Shown here: piece by piece, positions 6,760-9,883 of the stretch
Position numbering within the stretch: the stretch's first letter is position 1
How the letters are laid out: every line of letters begins with the position of its first letter
Assembly (NCBI GenBank): GCA_012965445.1
Contig: DTSJ01000196.1
Span: forward strand, 1,988-11,870
Direction of reading: 5' to 3'
DNA length: 9,883 nucleotides
Source: Candidatus Hydrogenedentota bacterium
GTDB taxonomy: Bacteria > Hydrogenedentota > Hydrogenedentia > Hydrogenedentiales > GCA-2746185
Notes under the pieces: model-generated
The model's database searches: none
Seen by the model: the letters and a program-made list of their open reading frames with translations, nothing else
Told to the model about the DNA's origin: nothing
Program-made: the position numbers and the translations under genes

Positions 6760-7509
6760 TTATTCTACGCCCGTCGCCTCGCCCAGCGTCGGGCCGATTT
6801 CCGCGTGCACAACGAGATCTGCGAAATCGTCCATGTCCGTCGCTTCACGATTCAGAATGACCAGCTTCGCGCCGTTCTGTTTTGCGGTGAGGGGAAATCC
6901 GGCGGCAGGAAAGACGACCAGCGACGAGCCAATCGCGATAAACAAATCGCACTCCAGCGTAGCCTTTTGGGCGCGCATCATCTCTTTCTCAGGCATCGCC
7001 TGACCAAAAGATATCGTCGCGGTCTTAATGATGCCCTCGCACACATCGCAGATCGGCAGTCGCTCGTCTTTTTTGAAATCCTCCAGAATAGGGCCGAGTT
7101 CGAACCGCTTTTTACAGTCCAGACATGCCCCGTAGGTCGCGTTTCCGTGGAGTTCAACGATCATATCGCCGGGAATCCCCGAATCCTCATGCAGATTGTC
7201 GACGTTCTGCGTGACAACCGCCCGCAGCGTACCCCGATTGTACAAATCAGCCACCGCGCGATGCCCCCGATTCGGCTTCGAATTCGAAAAAGACCCGTCC
7301 ATATTGATCTTGCGGCGCCAGGATTCACGGCGCGTCTCTTCCGAAGCCATAAAATCGCTGAAGTCGATAGGCTGGTTTTTGGTCCAGAGTCCCCCCGGGC
7401 TACGGAAATCGGGGATACCGGATTCAGTACTGATTCCAGCCCCGGTAAAGATAACGATCTTCTTGTGTGACTCGATTAAACCTTTGAGGTTCTGAACACG
7501 GTCAGACAT
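6760..7509 (-). CDS. Sir2-family NAD-dependent protein deacylase (sirtuin)
   Basis: This 249-residue cytoplasmic protein has the full bacterial sirtuin core. Motifs in order are GAGIS (23-27) and GIPDFRS (31-37) for NAD binding, then QNVDNLH (101-107) and catalytic His121 in ELHGN. A zinc site is formed by Cys129, Cys132, Cys154 and Cys157. FGQAMP (168-173), the IGSSLVV segment (193-199) and NRE (220-222) complete the fold. All expected catalytic and zinc residues are present, so it is probably active, removing acetyl or other acyl groups from lysines while consuming NAD. The segment PICDVCEGIIKTATISFGQAMP is typical of generic bacterial deacetylases. The acyl preference cannot be read; no Tyr-x-x-Arg desuccinylase signature is evident. 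The Shine-Dalgarno is weak (AAGG, about 11 nt from the ATG). A good promoter lies at 7552-7580, divergent from the exonuclease-like gene. No cobalamin genes are nearby. Confidence 0.95.
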   Translation of the reverse strand: MSDRVQNLKGLIESHKKIVIFTGAGISTESGIPDFRSPGGLWTKNQPIDFSDFMASEETRRESWRRKINMDGSFSNSKPNRGHRAVADLYNRGTLRAVVTQNVDNLHEDSGIPGDMIVELHGNATYGACLDCKKRFELGPILEDFKKDERLPICDVCEGIIKTATISFGQAMPEKEMMRAQKATLECDLFIAIGSSLVVFPAAGFPLTAKQNGAKLVILNREATDMDDFADLVVHAEIGPTLGEATGVE

Positions 7510-7551
7510 TGGGTAGACACCTTGATTTTATTCACTCAATCCACGGAAATC

Positions 7552-7580
7552 ACTATAGATTAAGTAATTAGGGGATTCAA
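7552..7580 (-). promoter_or_regulatory. Promoter of the sirtuin gene
   Basis: On the minus strand TTGAAT (7580-7575) and TATAGT (7557-7552) are separated by 17 nt. The -10 box matches at 5 of 6 positions and the -35 at 4 of 6. The expected leader is about 35 nt. The -35 box lies 2 bp from a perfect palindrome (7583-7596). Confidence 0.6.
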
Positions 7581-7582
7581 TG

Positions 7583-7596
7583 AATAATTAATTATT
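7583..7596. promoter_or_regulatory. Perfect 14-bp A+T palindrome between divergent promoters
   Basis: AATAATTAATTATT is its own reverse complement. It lies between the -35 boxes of the two divergent promoters and overlaps the first two bases of the plus-strand TTGACA. This is where a single regulator would act on both genes. A+T-rich palindromes also arise by chance in such spacers, so binding is inferred from position only. Confidence 0.45.
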
Positions 7597-7623
7597 GACA
7601 ATAGTATAAAAATGAAATATTTG
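7595..7623 (+). promoter_or_regulatory. Candidate promoter of the zinc-ribbon/exonuclease-like gene
   Basis: TTGACA (7595-7600) is a perfect -35 box. The best -10 at a 17-nt spacing is the poor TATTTG (7618-7623), in strongly A+T-rich DNA. The leader would be about 85 nt. Downstream, GTTAT-N6-ATAAC (7652-7667) is a small dyad of unknown role. Confidence 0.4.
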
Positions 7624-7713
7624 TGGAATAATGATTGTAACCTATGGTACAGTTATTCAGTCATAACAGCATTGAATTGAGCCGAGTCGAACAATTCCTG
7701 TTGGAGATTCGCG

Positions 7714-9003
7714 ATGTTGGAGTTTGAATGTCCAAACTGTAAAGAAATCTTACAGATCCCGGACAAATTTATCGGAACAAAGGGGAAATGCCGGAAATGT
7801 CAAGTAGCCATTGTCCCTGTTCCAAGACCCGCGGCACCCTCGACAAACGGCATGGTTGCGCCTTACGGCGATTTCAGCAACCCCAATTTGCTCATCCTTC
7901 ACGTCGAAACCACCGGCACCTCATCGCGCAAATGCAACATAATCGAGCTCGGCTGCCTGAAGATCGACCTTATCGGCAGCGAAATCGACACTTACTGGAC
8001 TTTCTGCAATCCCGATCAGCATATCCCGACGAAAATCCAGGTCCGCACGGGAATCTCCGAAGACATGCTCGCCCAGGCGCCGTATCCCTTCGAGGTTTCC
8101 AAAGGATGGTTTGACTGGGCAGGACCCAATCCGATCATCCTCGTCGATCACGCGCATTTCCACGCTAAATTTCTGAGTGCGCCGATGCTGCGCGAAGATG
8201 TCGAGCCGCCTACAGCGCGCGTACTCGACGTGTCCCAATGGGCGGAAAATTTGAAGCTCAATCTGCCGGACTACAAAATGCGCACCTTACTTTATTCCGT
8301 CGGCGTAACGATTCAGGACGGCCATCATCGCGCGCTTGATACCGCCAAGGGTCTGCACCAACTCGTGGTGAAACTGCTCGAGAAACAAGTTGCCAAGCTG
8401 CGCACTCCGGATCAGAAGACGCTACTCGGGAAAATTCTGCAGAAGGGTTACGGCGCACAACATAGAGCCATCTACGAATCGCTCGTCGCGCAGTCCCAGT
8501 TGCTGACCGATGCCAGCGGAGACGACTTCTTTGATCGACAAGACTACGAGGCGCGCAAGCTCGGCGTCCCCGTGCAGACGCTTATCAATCCGGGCGGGGG
8601 GGAAGATGCAGATTTTGTACTCCACATGCCCGAATGGTTCGACGAGAAATATCGCGCAATCAAGAAGTTTCGATCACAGCCGCGTACGGATGACGATCCG
8701 CTTGTGGACCACTCTGGCGATGCGCAGTGGGAATTCGCGTTGATGGAAGCCAGCCAGAGCGATACAGTCGAAGAAAGGCGAAGATTCCTCATGCGCGCCG
8801 TGGATTTGCGTGCGAAAGACCCCAAACCCTACGAGCAAATGATAGGGTTCTACATTAAAGAGAAAAATTATCAGTCCGCACACGACATCTGCGAGCGCTA
8901 TTTCGATTCCGAGAACTGGAAACAGCCCCAGCACGTCAGCACCAGCCTGAAAATGCTCGAACGCCTGAAAAAGCTCGAAGCGAAACTCGCCAAGCATTAC
9001 TAG
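7714..9003 (+). CDS. Zinc-ribbon protein with degenerate DnaQ-like (DEDDh) exonuclease domain and helical C-terminus
   Basis: The protein has 429 residues; GGAG (7703-7706) lies 7 nt before the ATG. Residues 4-30 form a short zinc ribbon (Cys6, Cys9, Cys26, Cys29). A Pro-rich linker follows. Residues 58-222 show the order of DEDDh exonuclease motifs. Exo I is LLILHVETTG (59-68), followed by NIIELGCLKI. Exo II is ILVDHAHFHAKFL (142-154) and Exo III is DGHHRALDTAKGL (202-214). In active enzymes these carry Asp-x-Glu, Phe-Asp and His-x4-Asp. Here the first Asp is His63 (Glu65 is kept) and the second is His150. The third position after His205 is Thr210, with Asp209 one residue early. Nuclease activity is therefore doubtful; the fold may act as a nucleic-acid or protein-binding module. 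The C-terminal 340-429 is helical, TPR-like (RRRFLMRAVDLRAKDPKPYE; FYIKEKNYQSAHDICERYF). No partner gene identifies its pathway. It is divergent from the sirtuin gene. Confidence 0.85.
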   Translation: MLEFECPNCKEILQIPDKFIGTKGKCRKCQVAIVPVPRPAAPSTNGMVAPYGDFSNPNLLILHVETTGTSSRKCNIIELGCLKIDLIGSEIDTYWTFCNPDQHIPTKIQVRTGISEDMLAQAPYPFEVSKGWFDWAGPNPIILVDHAHFHAKFLSAPMLREDVEPPTARVLDVSQWAENLKLNLPDYKMRTLLYSVGVTIQDGHHRALDTAKGLHQLVVKLLEKQVAKLRTPDQKTLLGKILQKGYGAQHRAIYESLVAQSQLLTDASGDDFFDRQDYEARKLGVPVQTLINPGGGEDADFVLHMPEWFDEKYRAIKKFRSQPRTDDDPLVDHSGDAQWEFALMEASQSDTVEERRRFLMRAVDLRAKDPKPYEQMIGFYIKEKNYQSAHDICERYFDSENWKQPQHVSTSLKMLERLKKLEAKLAKHY

Positions 9004-9136
9004 TCGCCGCACTATGATGTTCGGGAGGGCGACGCTCCAGCGGAGCCGTTTGCTCGATGATTCACCCTTCCAAGGAGCCCATTCGACACCATCCCCCCAA
9101 TGCCGTACTGTAATACCATAAAGGTACACACTACTC
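9004..9136. other. Intergenic region with a GC-rich hairpin and putative PadR regulatory region
   Basis: GCTCC-AGC-GGAGC (9034-9046) is a tight GC-rich hairpin soon after the exonuclease-like stop. It is followed by only CCGTTTG, so it is a weak terminator at best and could be a dispersed intergenic repeat. Nearer the PadR gene are TGTAAT (9106-9111), a -10-like box without a good -35, and TACC-N5-GGTA (9114-9126), a small dyad that might be an autoregulatory site. Confidence 0.35.
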
Positions 9137-9439
9137 ATGTTCCGCGACCAAAAAATACCACACCACATCCTCGCTCGCCAGCCCGATCACGGATACAGCA
9201 TCGCCCAGCAGATCATCGCCCGCGCCAAAGGCCTCCTCGACGGACAGGAAAGCCTTCTCTATCCCGCCCTCTATCAGCACGAAGCCGACGGAACCATCGA
9301 ATCCTACATAACCCGCCAAAACGAGCATACGCTTCGCTACTATCGGCTCACCGAAAAAGGCAAGGCGCTCCTGGCGAAGGATGAGAACCGGAGCCTCGAC
9401 AAAGCATATCGTGAACCAGTGTTTATGGGAGAAGCATAG
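9137..9439 (+). CDS. Small PadR-family transcriptional regulator, possibly degenerating
   Basis: This 100-residue protein matches the PadR winged helix. HGYSIAQQI (18-26) is the second helix, LLYPALYQHEADG (40-52) the recognition region (usually LYPALxxLExxG) and YYRLTEKGKALL (68-79) the wing and last helix. PadR proteins repress promoters as dimers, often their own. Two points are unusual. The N-terminal helix, normally Leu-rich, reads MFRDQKIPHHILARQP. The conserved Leu of the recognition region is His (QHE). A stop codon lies six codons upstream in frame, so no longer N-terminus is available. The Shine-Dalgarno candidate AAAGG is 12 nt from the ATG, rather far. PadR genes are commonly followed by HAAS/DUF1700 membrane-protein genes. 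The next gene here looks like one but carries a stop, so the module may be decaying. Confidence 0.8.
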   Translation: MFRDQKIPHHILARQPDHGYSIAQQIIARAKGLLDGQESLLYPALYQHEADGTIESYITRQNEHTLRYYRLTEKGKALLAKDENRSLDKAYREPVFMGEA

Positions 9440-9440
9440 G

Positions 9441-9548
9441 ATGAAAACCGACAACTACCCTTCGTGTCATGCCCGAATGTGTTTATCGGGGATCTCTAAC
9501 ACCCAAGACTCAGTGTTAGGAAACGAACCCACGGAGATCACCCTATGA
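9441..9548 (+). CDS. Possible 35-codon ORF between PadR and the HAAS-like gene
   Basis: An ATG one base after the PadR stop codon opens a 35-codon frame (MKTDNYPSCHARMCLSGISN at the start). Its TGA overlaps the next ATG (ATGA). GGGAG (9427-9431) lies 9 nt upstream. The spacing looks operon-like, but the peptide has no recognisable motif and overlaps a 7-bp hairpin, so the frame may be chance. Confidence 0.2.
   Translation: MKTDNYPSCHARMCLSGISNTQDSVLGNEPTEITL
9496..9519. promoter_or_regulatory. Inverted repeat CTAACAC-N10-GTGTTAG
   Basis: Seven-base-pair perfect arms with a 10-nt spacer lie between the PadR gene and the HAAS-like gene, 14 nt before the latter's Shine-Dalgarno (GGAG, 9533-9536). 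No T-tract follows, so it is not an intrinsic terminator. It may be an operator or an mRNA hairpin. Confidence 0.4.
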
Positions 9549-9883
9549 CCTACGCAGACTACCTCAGCAAACTCACCCGCGACCTGCCGGGCGAACTTTG
9601 GGTGTGAGTCATTAAGGCCACACGAGACCTTGGGCGTATCGGCACTGTCCGCGTCGCGGAGGATATCGGTTCACATTATCGAAAGGCGATTGCGGGTAGC
9701 GAAACTGAAGACGAAGAGGCTGCCGCGAAAAGGAAAATGCTGGAATCCCTTGGCGATCCCGAAAAAGCGCGTCGTCGATTCCGAAAGACACATCTGACCG
9801 TTGCGCAGGAGAATAGCATTCGTCGGAGTTCGCTCTTGAGTATTTCAGTTCGATCTCGAATCTATATAAGCGCCTCCTCCATG
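9545..9883 (+). pseudogene. HAAS/DUF1700-like gene with in-frame TGA at codon 21, truncated by window end
   Basis: The ATG at 9545 has GGAG 8 nt upstream. Translation gives MTYADYLSKLTRDLPGELWV, then TGA (9605-9607), then an open frame for the remaining 92 codons to the window edge. That frame contains VRVAEDIGSHYRKAIAG and KMLESLGDPEKARRRFRKTH. The YLxxL start and the LGDPxxA(R)xxF motif are typical of HAAS-type signalling domains that precede membrane segments and are encoded next to PadR genes. Codon and protein character stay gene-like after the stop, so this looks like a recent nonsense change; CGA to TGA would restore Arg. Other genes here end in TGA, so the code does not read it as Trp. 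Reinitiation at GTG 9602 ends at once in another frame. Alternatives are a sequencing error or true recoding. The membrane part, if any, lies outside the window. Confidence 0.65.

Noticed and set aside
6709..7470. Plus-strand open frame (253 codons) over the sirtuin
   Set aside because: It is an antisense shadow; the minus strand has every sirtuin motif, and the plus translation is Arg-rich without a domain pattern.
9605..9607. TGA read as Trp or selenocysteine
   Set aside because: Intact genes here end in TGA, no Sec-insertion hairpin is evident right after the codon, and HAAS domains are not selenoproteins.

Overview
The window is about half G+C and gene dense. It carries ordinary bacterial genes with Shine-Dalgarno starts (GGAG/AGGAG type). 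The combination suggests an environmental, probably uncultured Gram-negative bacterium of the Planctomycetota/Verrucomicrobiota/Hydrogenedentota/Acidobacteriota kind. The pointers are a BlaI/M56 pair, a large secreted M14 peptidase with a C-terminal extension, a short N-terminal zinc-ribbon protein and a PadR/HAAS-like pair. This placement is inference only. No rRNA, tRNA, CRISPR array, insertion sequence or phage gene is visible.

Layout. Positions 1-2092 (minus strand) hold a NylB/class C-type serine hydrolase, then a BlaI-family repressor and the start of an overlapping M56 (BlaR1-type) sensor peptidase that runs off the left edge. The repressor pair has its own promoter, overlapped by a perfect 12-bp palindrome. 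Positions 2376-3650 (plus) hold a membrane-anchored ankyrin-repeat protein whose C-terminal domain looks like a zincin with a damaged HExxH motif. Its leader can form two competing hairpins, one covering the ribosome binding site. It converges, with a 15-nt gap, on a 970-residue secreted M14 carboxypeptidase (3666-6578, minus). Upstream of that, on the same strand, lies a sirtuin (6760-7509).

The sirtuin is divergent from a plus-strand gene (7714-9003). That gene encodes a zinc ribbon, a DnaQ-like exonuclease fold lacking most catalytic acids, and a helical C-terminal region. The two divergent promoters flank a perfect 14-bp A+T palindrome. At the right end a small PadR-type regulator (9137-9439) is followed by a HAAS-like (DUF1700-type) gene with an in-frame TGA at codon 21, probably a decaying module.

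How the genes work together. The only clear functional unit is the BlaI/M56 signalling pair: in known members the membrane peptidase senses cell-wall stress and relieves repression by BlaI. The neighbouring serine hydrolase is a candidate target, but no copy of the palindrome lies at its start. The sirtuin and the exonuclease-like gene may be co-regulated through the shared operator. The most unusual items are the zinc-ribbon pseudo-exonuclease and the ankyrin/degenerate-zincin membrane protein. No complete, clearly new multi-gene system is evident.
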